From Paraburkholderia phytofirmans OLGA172 (lineage in GTDB: Bacteria; Pseudomonadota; Gammaproteobacteria; Burkholderiales; Burkholderiaceae), in the NCBI RefSeq assembly GCF_001634365.1, contig NZ_CP014579.1:1178001-1242000 (forward strand): a DNA stretch of 64,000 nucleotides. Reading direction: 5' to 3'. The notes under the pieces were generated by a model. That model searched no databases. It had not been told where the DNA came from and saw nothing but the letters and a program-made list of their open reading frames with translations. Both the position numbers and the translations under genes were made by a program. This document shows, in pieces, positions 56,896-64,000 of this stretch (positions are counted from its first letter, which is position 1; every line of letters begins with the position of its first letter).

Positions 56896-58680
56896 TCAGC
56901 TGGCCGGCGGTGCCGACAACTTCGTACCCAGGTTCTCGTCCAGATACACCGTCGGATTGTTGCCCGAGCCCGAGAAGTTGAACATGTTCATGATGCTGCC
57001 CGCCGTTGCATCGAACGAACCGTTGCCAAGGCGTTGACCGGCAAGCCAGTTGTCCTCGATGAACTTGACCACGGATGCCTGGGTGATCGGCGTATCGTCG
57101 ACGAAGTTGACCTTCGCCCACGGCGACACCACGATAAACGGCGTGCGCGTACCCGGGCCGCAACGACCGTTCACCGGGCCGCCATTCACGCCCGGCGGTC
57201 GAACCGCGCCCGTTGCCGTGCACTGACCCGCGCCGATCAAATTGTCGCTGCCGGCCACCGTCTTGCCGCCCACGGATTGCGCCCTGGCCGAATCGAACGA
57301 CGCGCTCGTCGGCGCCTTGTAGCGGTGGTCGTACCAACCATCCGAATCGTCGTAGGCGATGATCACGGCGGAGTTCTTCCAGTCAGGCTGTTGCTGCAGG
57401 AAGTTGATCACCTTCGTGACGAAGGCCTGCTCGTCGATCGGGTCCGAATTGCCCGGGTGACCGTCGCTGATTGCCGGCGCCTTCAGGAAGCTCACCGACG
57501 GGTAGTTGCCCGCTTTCACCGCGGCGAAGAAGTCATCGGTGTCGTACTGGTGGTGAACCGGCGTTGCCGTGTTGTCGAGCGGATCGGTCATGCCGATCAC
57601 CGCCGCCGACGACGGACGCGTGTGCGCGAGGTTGGCCGTGGTCGCGTAGTACTGGAACCACGCGTGATGCTGCACATAGTCAGCCTTGGTCGCGTTCAGC
57701 ACTGGCGAGAACGTCGAACGTGCGCAACCGGTGGTGCCGTTGGGATTGGTGGTCGTCAGGTTGAAGCCGCCCATGAAGCCGCCCCACGTCAGGCCCTTCG
57801 CGTTGAGCAGGTCGCCGATGTTCTTGTTGTTCGACGACATCGCGGCCGTCACCGTGCTGCCTGCCGCGGTCGTGCAGACGTCACCGGTCGGGTCGAGGTC
57901 GCCGATCAAGGTGAAGCCACCGGTTGAATCCGGAATCGCGTTGGCCGAGGTTCCGCCAGTCACCACGACTCCGTTGTTCTGGCCCGAGACGACTTCGAGT
58001 GCGCCAGGTGTCGACGGACCGTACGTGTCCGTGTACGCGTTCTGGTTCATCGCGAAGTTCTGCGCGTAGTTCCACAATGCCGTGACCGTGTTGCCGTCGA
58101 AGTAGCCGAGCACCTGGCCCTTCGTGGCGAACGCGCCGGTGCTGCCGGCAATCGTCGAACCTGACGCCGTGAACAGCGGGAACGAGTCCATCGCGCCGTT
58201 GTTATACGCGAGTTGTTCGGCGGCGTACGCGTGGTTCTGGCTCGACGTATTGGCTTGCGAACGATCGAGACGGAACGGCAGCAGGTCGGCTGCCGGCAGG
58301 CCGAGGCCCGCGATCGTCACGGCGCCGACCGTGCGGCCTGCCGTGTTCGGCGAGGTTGCCAGCGCGTTCGGGTTCGCGGCGATCAGGTTATTGCTGCTGA
58401 GGTTGTTGACCGCGGGCGTGCCTGCGGCTGCCGTAAATTGCGGTTCGCCGACCGGGTTGCTGGCTTGCGGGTAGGTCGCGAAGTAGTGGTCGAACGAGAC
58501 GTTCTCGCCGAAGATCACCACCACGTGCTTGATCGGCGTGGCCGTCGCAACCACATCCTGCGCCGATACCGTTGCCGCGATAGCCCGCGCCGACGCCGCC
58601 GAGTTCACGCTATTGTTGCCGCATGCTGCGAGCGCAAGCATCGCGGCAAACGGGATGGGTAAGAGCGTTCTACGGAACAT
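56896..58680 (-). CDS. Lipoprotein phosphoesterase (phospholipase C / AcpA family)
   Basis: 594 residues. Signal with lipobox LAAC (Cys 20). The PF04185-type core shows ENVSFDHYFATYP with the metal-binding Glu/Asn, the HPGNSDPIDE segment, and YDDSDGWYDH. Such enzymes are secreted phosphatases or phospholipases C. As a lipoprotein it should sit at the cell surface or periplasm. It is the first gene of a possible unit with the peroxidase. Confidence 0.9.
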   Translation of the reverse strand: MFRRTLLPIPFAAMLALAACGNNSVNSAASARAIAATVSAQDVVATATPIKHVVVIFGENVSFDHYFATYPQASNPVGEPQFTAAAGTPAVNNLSSNNLIAANPNALATSPNTAGRTVGAVTIAGLGLPAADLLPFRLDRSQANTSSQNHAYAAEQLAYNNGAMDSFPLFTASGSTIAGSTGAFATKGQVLGYFDGNTVTALWNYAQNFAMNQNAYTDTYGPSTPGALEVVSGQNNGVVVTGGTSANAIPDSTGGFTLIGDLDPTGDVCTTAAGSTVTAAMSSNNKNIGDLLNAKGLTWGGFMGGFNLTTTNPNGTTGCARSTFSPVLNATKADYVQHHAWFQYYATTANLAHTRPSSAAVIGMTDPLDNTATPVHHQYDTDDFFAAVKAGNYPSVSFLKAPAISDGHPGNSDPIDEQAFVTKVINFLQQQPDWKNSAVIIAYDDSDGWYDHRYKAPTSASFDSARAQSVGGKTVAGSDNLIGAGQCTATGAVRPPGVNGGPVNGRCGPGTRTPFIVVSPWAKVNFVDDTPITQASVVKFIEDNWLAGQRLGNGSFDATAGSIMNMFNFSGSGNNPTVYLDENLGTKLSAPPAS

Positions 58681-59049
58681 GTGACTGGCTCCAGATTCGG
58701 CTTCGCCGTTCAGCGTTTCCAGTGATGCACGTGTGGATGTTCGCTGGGGATACGGTTAGGAATACAGCAGAGATATCTTACCGCTAGCAACTGCGCGCAT
58801 TGAAACATCTGCTGATTACGATTTAAGGGCGCGAATATTACGTTTTTCATCTATTTCCATTCATTTAAATAACGTTTACTGTCGTTCTGCTTGCGCGTGG
58901 CCGCAACGTGAAGGCCGTTCTGTCCGTCATGACTTGCCTGCTCCAGCGTGTTTCTTTCAAAGCAAATCACAGCGACGGATTTTTCCGGCTGCTGCGTTCA
59001 AGAAGAAACGCAGCCGCTTATGGCTTCGGCTCTTATGGGAGAAACCAGC
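58681..59049. other. Gene-free divergent region
   Basis: About 370 bases between the leftward phosphoesterase and the rightward YXWGXW gene. The middle (58800-58880) is AT-rich, suitable for promoters in either direction. I find no convincing Pho box. Confidence 0.5.
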
Positions 59050-59370
59050 ATGACATCGACCAAACCGGTCCGCCTTCTGACTTCCGTGCTCGCTGCAGCG
59101 ATCACGTGCGCCGCAGCGCTGACAGCTGCGCCCGCCTTCGCGCAGGCGGTGATCGTCGCGCCAATGGCGCCCCCGCCGCCGCGCGTCGAAGTGATGCCGG
59201 CGCCGCGTGCAGGCTACGTCTGGGATCAGGGACGCTGGCGCTGGGACCACGGCCGTTATGTGTGGGTGCCGGGCCACTGGCGGCCGGTTCGTGCCGGCTA
59301 TCGCTGGGTGCCGGGGCATTGGGTGCAGCGCGGCCCGCACTGGCGCTGGGTCGAAGGGCATTGGGCCTGA
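59050..59370 (+). CDS. YXWGXW-repeat secreted protein
   Basis: 106 residues from ATG 59050. A signal peptide (hydrophobic SVLAAAITCAAALTAAPAFA) is followed by a Pro-rich linker and about four Trp-rich units of the type GY-x-W-x-x-G-x-W (for example GYVWDQGRWRW and YVWVPGHWRP). Such short surface proteins are common in Proteobacteria; function unknown. Confidence 0.9.
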   Translation: MTSTKPVRLLTSVLAAAITCAAALTAAPAFAQAVIVAPMAPPPPRVEVMPAPRAGYVWDQGRWRWDHGRYVWVPGHWRPVRAGYRWVPGHWVQRGPHWRWVEGHWA

Positions 59371-59447
59371 ACGTTGAGCATCGTGGCTCGCCTGGGCGCG
59401 CTTCGGCCCGCCTGGGTACGCTTTGCAACCCAACCGGACAGGTTCCT

Positions 59448-59549
59448 ATGAAAACGCTTGTGATCATTCTGCTGGCGGCCACGCTCGCCGGCTGTGTCGT
59501 CTACCCGGCGCACCCGGCCTATTATCGACCGCCAGTCGTCGTATATTGA
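59448..59549 (+). CDS. Very small lipoprotein
   Basis: 33 residues: a lipoprotein signal with lipobox LAGC at Cys 16, then a short Pro/Tyr-rich mature part (VVYPAHPAYYRPPVVVY). ATG 59448. It lies 77 bases after the YXWGXW gene and may be co-transcribed with it. Confidence 0.75.
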   Translation: MKTLVIILLAATLAGCVVYPAHPAYYRPPVVVY

Positions 59550-59569
59550 TTGCAATGTACGTTGCAATC
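59548..59569. promoter_or_regulatory. Inverted repeat GATTGCAA-N6-TTGCAATC
   Basis: Eight-base perfect arms, about 85 bases before the sigma-factor start. Possible operator or autoregulatory site. It shares the ATTGCAA word with the dyad before cyoA, but with the half-sites in the opposite order. Confidence 0.45.
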
Positions 59570-59655
59570 TATCCGGTGCGCGCCGTTCGAACCGTTGCGC
59601 GCACAACCAATCGATCCGCGCTTCGCATTTTGCGCGCGCTGTGGAGCCGCATGCC

Positions 59656-60216
59656 TTGAGCGAACGCGATCCCGATGCGGAACTGCTGGCGGGAGTTGCC
59701 CGGCAAGACCCGGCCGCCGTCCGCTCGCTCGTCGCGCGCAAGTTGCCGCGTCTGCTCGCGCTCGCCACGCGCATGCTGGGGGATCGCATGGAAGCGGAAG
59801 ATGTGGCGCAGGAGGTCTTCGTGCGGATCTGGAAACAGGCGTCGCGCTGGCGGGAAGGTGAGGCGAAGGTCGATACGTGGGTGCATCGCGTGGCGCTCAA
59901 TCTTTGTTATGACCGGTTGCGCGGCCGCCGCGAAGTTCCGCACGACGACATGCCCGATGAGGTCGACCCCGCCGCATTGCCCGACGCCACCCTCGAAGCG
60001 CGCGCCCAGGACGAGCGCGTTCGCGAGGCGCTCGCCGCATTACCGGCGCGACAGCGCGAGGCAGTCGTGCTCAATTACTACCAGGAGATGTCGAACATCG
60101 ACGCTGCCGCCCTGATGGGCATTACGGTCGATGCGTTGGAAAGTCTGCTGGCACGCGCGCGCCGCAATCTGCGCGCCCAACTGGCCGGCAGCGGCCTTAG
60201 CAAGGACAAGTCATGA
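59656..60216 (+). CDS. ECF-family RNA polymerase sigma factor
   Basis: 186 residues from TTG 59656, with GTGGAG nine bases upstream; GTG 59641 is an alternative. Sigma-2 region with AEDVAQEVFVRIWK (about 50-63) and VDTWVHRVALN, then a sigma-4 helix-turn-helix LPARQREAVVLNYYQEMSNIDAAALMGI. The anti-sigma gene overlaps its stop codon. Typical of an envelope- or metal-stress regulon. Confidence 0.93.
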   Translation: MSERDPDAELLAGVARQDPAAVRSLVARKLPRLLALATRMLGDRMEAEDVAQEVFVRIWKQASRWREGEAKVDTWVHRVALNLCYDRLRGRREVPHDDMPDEVDPAALPDATLEARAQDERVREALAALPARQREAVVLNYYQEMSNIDAAALMGITVDALESLLARARRNLRAQLAGSGLSKDKS

Positions 60217-60632
60217 CGCCCGAAAGATTTCATCAGATCGTCGAAGCCTATGGCGCCGATCCGCACCGCTGGCCGCAGCAGGAACGCGCAGCGGCGGAGG
60301 CGTGGGCCGCGGCGCATCGTGTCGAGGCCGATACGGCGTTGGCGGACGCGGTCGGCATCGACGCATGGCTGGCGGCCGATAAGCTCGAGCCGCCGGGCGC
60401 GGCGTTGCAGCAGCGCATCATTGGCAGCGCACCGGGACGGCGGCCCATAGCGCCGCGCCGGCGCTTGTGGTGGTCGGGCGCGGCGGTGGCAGGCGTCGGC
60501 TTGCTGGGTGGCGTGGCCGGCGCTTTTGCGGTGTCGTTTTTCGTTTTGACGGGGGCGGTTCCGCCAGTGCATGAGTTCTCTTATTTAACTTCGAGCTTCG
60601 GCGGTTCATCCGCCGATTGGAGCGGCGAATGA
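60213..60632 (+). CDS. Membrane anti-sigma-like protein
   Basis: 139 residues, ATG overlapping the sigma stop (ATGA). N-terminal ~75 residues are cytoplasmic and helical (FHQIVEAYGADPHRWP), then a single membrane helix (AAVAGVGLLGGVAGAFAVSFFVL, about 92-113) and a short periplasmic end. No zinc HxxxCxxC motif. Position says it holds the sigma factor inactive. Confidence 0.8.
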   Translation: MTPERFHQIVEAYGADPHRWPQQERAAAEAWAAAHRVEADTALADAVGIDAWLAADKLEPPGAALQQRIIGSAPGRRPIAPRRRLWWSGAAVAGVGLLGGVAGAFAVSFFVLTGAVPPVHEFSYLTSSFGGSSADWSGE

Positions 60633-61165
60633 ACGGCCGGTCATGGAAAATCGTGCTGGTGGCTTCGCTGGTGCTCAACGTGTTCCTGCTGGGTGCGATT
60701 GTCGGTGGTACTTATCAATGGTTCGCGGCGCATGGTGCGATGACCCCGGTGCTGGCGCAGCAGCGCACGGCGCTGCGCTTCGCCGCCGAAACGCTGCCCG
60801 CCGGGCGTCAGCAGGCCTTCATCGACGGCTTGAAGAATGCGCGCCGCGAGGGCCGGCAGTTTGCCCGCGAGGGCCGCGAAGGGCGTCATGAAGTGTTGCG
60901 GCTGCTCGCCGCGCCGCAGTTCGATCGCGCGGCACTGGATGCAGCGCTGGCCCGCACGCGTGAAGCCGACAGCAGCTTGCGCGCGCAAGTGGAAGGCAGT
61001 GTGGCGGATTTTGCGGCGACGCTGTCGCCCGAGGAGCGCGTCGCATTCGCCGACAGCCTGAAGCTGCGCGGCCAGTGGCGTGAACCGCAACCGGCCGCCA
61101 ATGCGAACAAGCCGCCGCAACCGGCCGCGTCGCTGCCAGCCGTGAGTGACGCTTCGGGCGAGTAA
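60629..61165 (+). CDS. Periplasmic heavy-metal-sensor/CpxP-like protein
   Basis: 178 residues from ATG 60629, overlapping the anti-sigma stop. One N-terminal membrane helix (IVLVASLVLNVFLLGAIVGG) anchors a periplasmic helical domain with two LTxxQ-like regions (ALRFAAETLPAGRQQAFIDGL, FAATLSPEERVAFADSL), the Metal_resist/CpxP pattern. Likely the stress sensor that releases the anti-sigma factor. Confidence 0.82.
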   Translation: MNGRSWKIVLVASLVLNVFLLGAIVGGTYQWFAAHGAMTPVLAQQRTALRFAAETLPAGRQQAFIDGLKNARREGRQFAREGREGRHEVLRLLAAPQFDRAALDAALARTREADSSLRAQVEGSVADFAATLSPEERVAFADSLKLRGQWREPQPAANANKPPQPAASLPAVSDASGE

Positions 61166-61238
61166 AGAATTCTGCGCGGACGCGACGGATTTGATCGTGG
61201 CGGCCGTTTAAGAAATATCCAACGCCGAAGAGGACGGT

Positions 61239-62849
61239 ATGGCTATCTCACCGAACATGAATGCCGCGGCAATTGCGCTGAACCGCTTCGGTCTTGGCGC
61301 GCGTGCCGACGACACGCCGCCCGCCGACCCGAAGGGCTGGCTGCTCGCACAGTTCGAGCAGTATCAGCCGCGGCCTGCCGCATGGGCGAGCCAGCCCGAT
61401 TCGGTGGCGCTGTCCACCGAGCTGGTACAGCAGCGCATGCAACTGAACCAGCTGAACCGGCAAAGTCAGCAGAATCAGCAGAACGTCAGCGAAGGCGCGA
61501 TCGCCAATCGGGCGAATGCGCAGGCAAGCACGCAAACCACGGGACAAGCCAGCGCGCGAACCACCGAACAAGCTAACGCGCAAACCACCGGACAAGCCAA
61601 CACGCAAACCACCGGACAAGGTGCAACCGAAACCACCGCCCAAACCGCTAAGCAAGCCGAACGAAAAGCGTTGCGCGGAGAAATTCTCGACATGTACCGT
61701 TCCGCGGTGAACGCGCGTGTCACAAGCGCGCTGACCACGCAGACGCCTTTCATCGAACGGCTGGTCCATTTCTGGGCGAACCACTTCGCGGTATCCACGG
61801 AAAAGCCCGGCGTTGCGGCACTGGCCGGCTCATTCGAAGCGGAAGCGATCCGCCCGCACGTGCTCGGGCGTTTCGAAGACATGCTGGTCGCGGTCGAACG
61901 TCATCCGGCCATGCAGTTGTTTCTCGATCAGACGCGCTCGGTCGGACCGGACAGCGTGGCGGCCATGCGCGCAGCGGAGCGCAATCCGAACGTCAAACGC
62001 GGGCTGAATGAGAATCTGGCGCGCGAAATCATGGAGCTGCACACGCTTGGCGTGCGCAGCGGCTACAGCCAGGACGACGTCACCGAATTCGCCCGCGCGC
62101 TGACCGGCTGGAGTCTCGCCGGCAATCCTGGCAATCCGCGCAATCCGGGTAATGCGGCCCGGCCGGGTATGCAGCCCAACGCCGCCCCTGGCACTTTCGT
62201 GTTTCGCGTCGCACTGCACGAGCCGGGCTCGCGAACCATCATGGGCCGCCGCTACGACCAGCCGGGAGAAGAACAGGCGCTGGCGATCCTGCACGACCTC
62301 GCGAACTCACCGGCAACGGCGCAGCACATCGGCGGCAAGCTCGCCCGTCACTTCGTCGCGGACAATCCGCCGCCTGAAGTGAGCGAGCGGTTGGCGAACG
62401 CGTTCGAGCGCAGCGGCGGCGATCTGCCGACCGTGTACCGGACGCTGATCGACATGCCACAGGCGTGGTCGCCGGTCGCCGTGAAGTTCAAGACGCCGTG
62501 GGAATGGACCATTTCTTCGATGCGCGGGCTCGGCTGGCAGGACATCGGCAACCTGCAGGCCGCGCCCATCCTGACGCAACTCGGCCAGCCCGTATGGCGC
62601 CCAGGTTCGCCCGCCGGTTACGACGACATTGCCGCGAGCTGGGCGGCGCCCGATGCGCTTGTGCGCCGGGTCGAAGTGGCGCAGCGCTTCGCGTCGCGTG
62701 TCGGTGACCGGCTCGACGCTCGCTCGCTCGGCCAGACCCTGCTGGCCGGGTCGCTCAGCGCGCCGACCGCCACGGCTGTGTCGCGTGCCGAAAGCGCGTC
62801 GACGGCGATTGCGCTGCTGCTGGTCTCGCCGGATTTTCAACGGAGATGA
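61239..62849 (+). CDS. DUF1800 family protein
   Basis: 536 residues from ATG 61239. DUF1800 landmarks: NRFGLGARADD at the start, WANHFAVSTEK, LNENLAREIMELHTLGV, and DDVTEFARALTGWS. A low-complexity insert of octapeptides (QANAQTTG type) is at about 95-135, encoded by the repeat at 61521-61640. Function unknown; nearly always paired with a DUF1501 gene, as here. Possibly exported with its partner. Confidence 0.92.
   Translation: MAISPNMNAAAIALNRFGLGARADDTPPADPKGWLLAQFEQYQPRPAAWASQPDSVALSTELVQQRMQLNQLNRQSQQNQQNVSEGAIANRANAQASTQTTGQASARTTEQANAQTTGQANTQTTGQGATETTAQTAKQAERKALRGEILDMYRSAVNARVTSALTTQTPFIERLVHFWANHFAVSTEKPGVAALAGSFEAEAIRPHVLGRFEDMLVAVERHPAMQLFLDQTRSVGPDSVAAMRAAERNPNVKRGLNENLAREIMELHTLGVRSGYSQDDVTEFARALTGWSLAGNPGNPRNPGNAARPGMQPNAAPGTFVFRVALHEPGSRTIMGRRYDQPGEEQALAILHDLANSPATAQHIGGKLARHFVADNPPPEVSERLANAFERSGGDLPTVYRTLIDMPQAWSPVAVKFKTPWEWTISSMRGLGWQDIGNLQAAPILTQLGQPVWRPGSPAGYDDIAASWAAPDALVRRVEVAQRFASRVGDRLDARSLGQTLLAGSLSAPTATAVSRAESASTAIALLLVSPDFQRR
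61521..61640 (+). repeat. 24-bp tandem repeat in the DUF1800 gene
   Basis: Five imperfect 24-base units encoding QASTQTTG, QASARTTE, QANAQTTG, QANTQTTG and QGATETTA. Gln/Thr/Ala-rich, in frame. Confidence 0.9.
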
Positions 62850-62854
62850 ATGCC

Positions 62855-64000
62855 ATGCTTTCACGCCGCAAGTTTTTGAGCATTGCCGCCGCAGGCGCGG
62901 GCGCGATTCTCGTGTCGCCGCAGATCGCTTTTGCAAGCGTCGCAACCGATCGCCGTTTCGTGTTCGTGATCCAGCGCGGCGCGGCCGACGGCCTGAACAT
63001 CGTCGTGCCATACGCCGAGCCCGCCTACGCGACACTGCGCGGTGCGCTTGCGATCGATGCCTCCAGCGCGACCAGGCTCGACGGCACTTTCGCGCTGCAT
63101 CCCTCGCTTGTGCAGACCGCCGCGATGTATGCGAATCATCAGGCGCTGTTCGTCCACGCGGTGGCGTCGCCGTATCGCGACCGCTCGCACTTCGACGGGC
63201 AGAACGTGCTGGAGACCGGCGGCACGTCGCCCTATCAGATGAAGGACGGCTGGCTGAACCGGCTCGTCGCCTCGATGCCCACCACCCGCGAGAACGCGAT
63301 CGCCTTCGCGCCGACCGTGCCCATGGCGCTGCGCGGCAAGGCGGCGGTGGCGTCGTACGCACCCTCGGGCTTGCCGCAGGCGCCAGACGATCTGCTGATG
63401 CGGGTCGCGCAACTGTACGACCAGGATGTGCAATTGCGGCCGCTATGGGAGTCGGCCATGACCGCGCGCGGGCTCGCGGGCGACGCCGGTGCGCGCCAGG
63501 ACCCCGCGAGCCTCGGCAAGCTCGCCGCCGGTTTTCTGTCACGAGACGACGGTCCGCGTATCGCGATGATCGAAACCAGTGGCTGGGACACGCATACGGC
63601 GCAGAACGCGCGTCTTGCCAATCAGTTAAAAGCGCTCGACACGATGCTCGCGGCATTGCGCGACGGCATGGGCCCATTGTGGAACAAGACCACCGTGGTG
63701 GTGGCAACCGAGTTTGGCAGAACCGCCGCCGCCAATGGCACGGGGGGCACCGATCATGGCACCGGCTCGGTGGCGATGGTGCTGGGCGGATCAGTAGTGG
63801 GCGGACGCGTACTCGCCGACTGGCCCGGCCTGAAACCGGGCGACCTTTACGAAGCGCGCGATCTCAAGCCGACCCTGTCGCTGGATGCGCTGATTGCCGG
63901 CGCCGCCAGCGAAAGCCTGGGACTCGATCCGCAGCGTACGGCCGCCACGCTGTTCGGCCAGACCGCGGGCATGCGCCCGATAACGGGGCTCGTGCGCGCG
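62855..64000 (+). CDS. DUF1501 family Tat-exported protein (partial)
   Basis: At least 382 residues, open at the window end. Chosen start ATG 62855, nine bases after CGGAG; ATG 62846 overlaps the previous stop and is also possible. A twin-arginine signal is clear (SRRKFLSIAAAGAGAILV). The domain shows RDRSHFDGQN, ETSGWDTHTAQNARL, and TEFGRTAAANGTGGTDHGTGS, typical of the alkaline-phosphatase-like DUF1501 fold. Partner of the DUF1800 gene just before it. Confidence 0.92.
   Translation, partial: MLSRRKFLSIAAAGAGAILVSPQIAFASVATDRRFVFVIQRGAADGLNIVVPYAEPAYATLRGALAIDASSATRLDGTFALHPSLVQTAAMYANHQALFVHAVASPYRDRSHFDGQNVLETGGTSPYQMKDGWLNRLVASMPTTRENAIAFAPTVPMALRGKAAVASYAPSGLPQAPDDLLMRVAQLYDQDVQLRPLWESAMTARGLAGDAGARQDPASLGKLAAGFLSRDDGPRIAMIETSGWDTHTAQNARLANQLKALDTMLAALRDGMGPLWNKTTVVVATEFGRTAAANGTGGTDHGTGSVAMVLGGSVVGGRVLADWPGLKPGDLYEARDLKPTLSLDALIAGAASESLGLDPQRTAATLFGQTAGMRPITGLVRA

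Noticed and set aside
58870..58930. Possible Pho box near the phosphoesterase gene
   Set aside because: CTGTCGT and CTGTCCGTCAT words are present, but not as two correctly spaced copies in the right orientation.

Overview
The window is high-GC DNA from a betaproteobacterium of the Burkholderia/Paraburkholderia type. The evidence is a Burkholderia-like rrn operon (16S, tRNA-Ile, tRNA-Ala, 23S, 5S), a cyoABCD quinol oxidase, an aerobic-type cobalamin cluster under B12 riboswitches, and the general gene style. Genus is inferred from 16S and protein resemblance, not from a search.

Region 1 (1 to about 13.7 kb) is accessory DNA ending in a P4-type integrase that is cut off where its catalytic domain should begin. 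It holds a dynamin-like GTPase split by an IS3-family element, a tail-anchored protein built from a duplicated domain, a 1101-residue HerA/FtsK-type ATPase with an unusual Ser/Thr-rich and glycine-rich middle, an LHH-type HNH nuclease, a SUKH (SMI1/KNR4) immunity-like protein, a small unknown protein, and a two-gene module (424-residue unknown plus a double-HxK phospholipase-D-fold protein). This is the best candidate for an undescribed conflict or defence system.

Region 2 (14.4-19.9 kb) is a four-gene overlapping operon: OmpR-type response regulator, LysM/FecR protein, CHASE2 histidine kinase and DUF4136 lipoprotein. Region 3 (19.9-31.7 kb) is cobalamin biosynthesis, with two divergent transcripts that each carry their own cobalamin riboswitch: leftward cobA-cobE-cobO-cobB-bluB and rightward cobW-cobN-chlI-like-VWA. 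Several cob genes contain simple-sequence expansions. A PilZ protein and a tiny basic protein follow.

Region 4 (33.0-38.8 kb) is a complete rrn operon with promoter, boxA and terminator. Region 5 (38.9-43.6 kb) is a leftward ABC ATPase / FtsX permease / AttH-lipocalin operon whose last gene has a TYQP tandem repeat near its 5' end. Region 6 (44.3-50.2 kb) has an orphan NuoM-like proton-channel subunit followed by cyoABCD and a strong terminator. Region 7 (50.8-58.7 kb) has a ManC-type bifunctional enzyme, a second-type CysRS, a Cys-rich small protein with a double-glycine-type leader, a HAD phosphatase, a di-haem peroxidase and a secreted phosphoesterase. Region 8 (59.0 kb to the end) has a YXWGXW protein, a tiny lipoprotein, an ECF sigma / membrane anti-sigma / periplasmic metal-sensor-like operon, and a DUF1800-DUF1501 pair, the latter running off the window.
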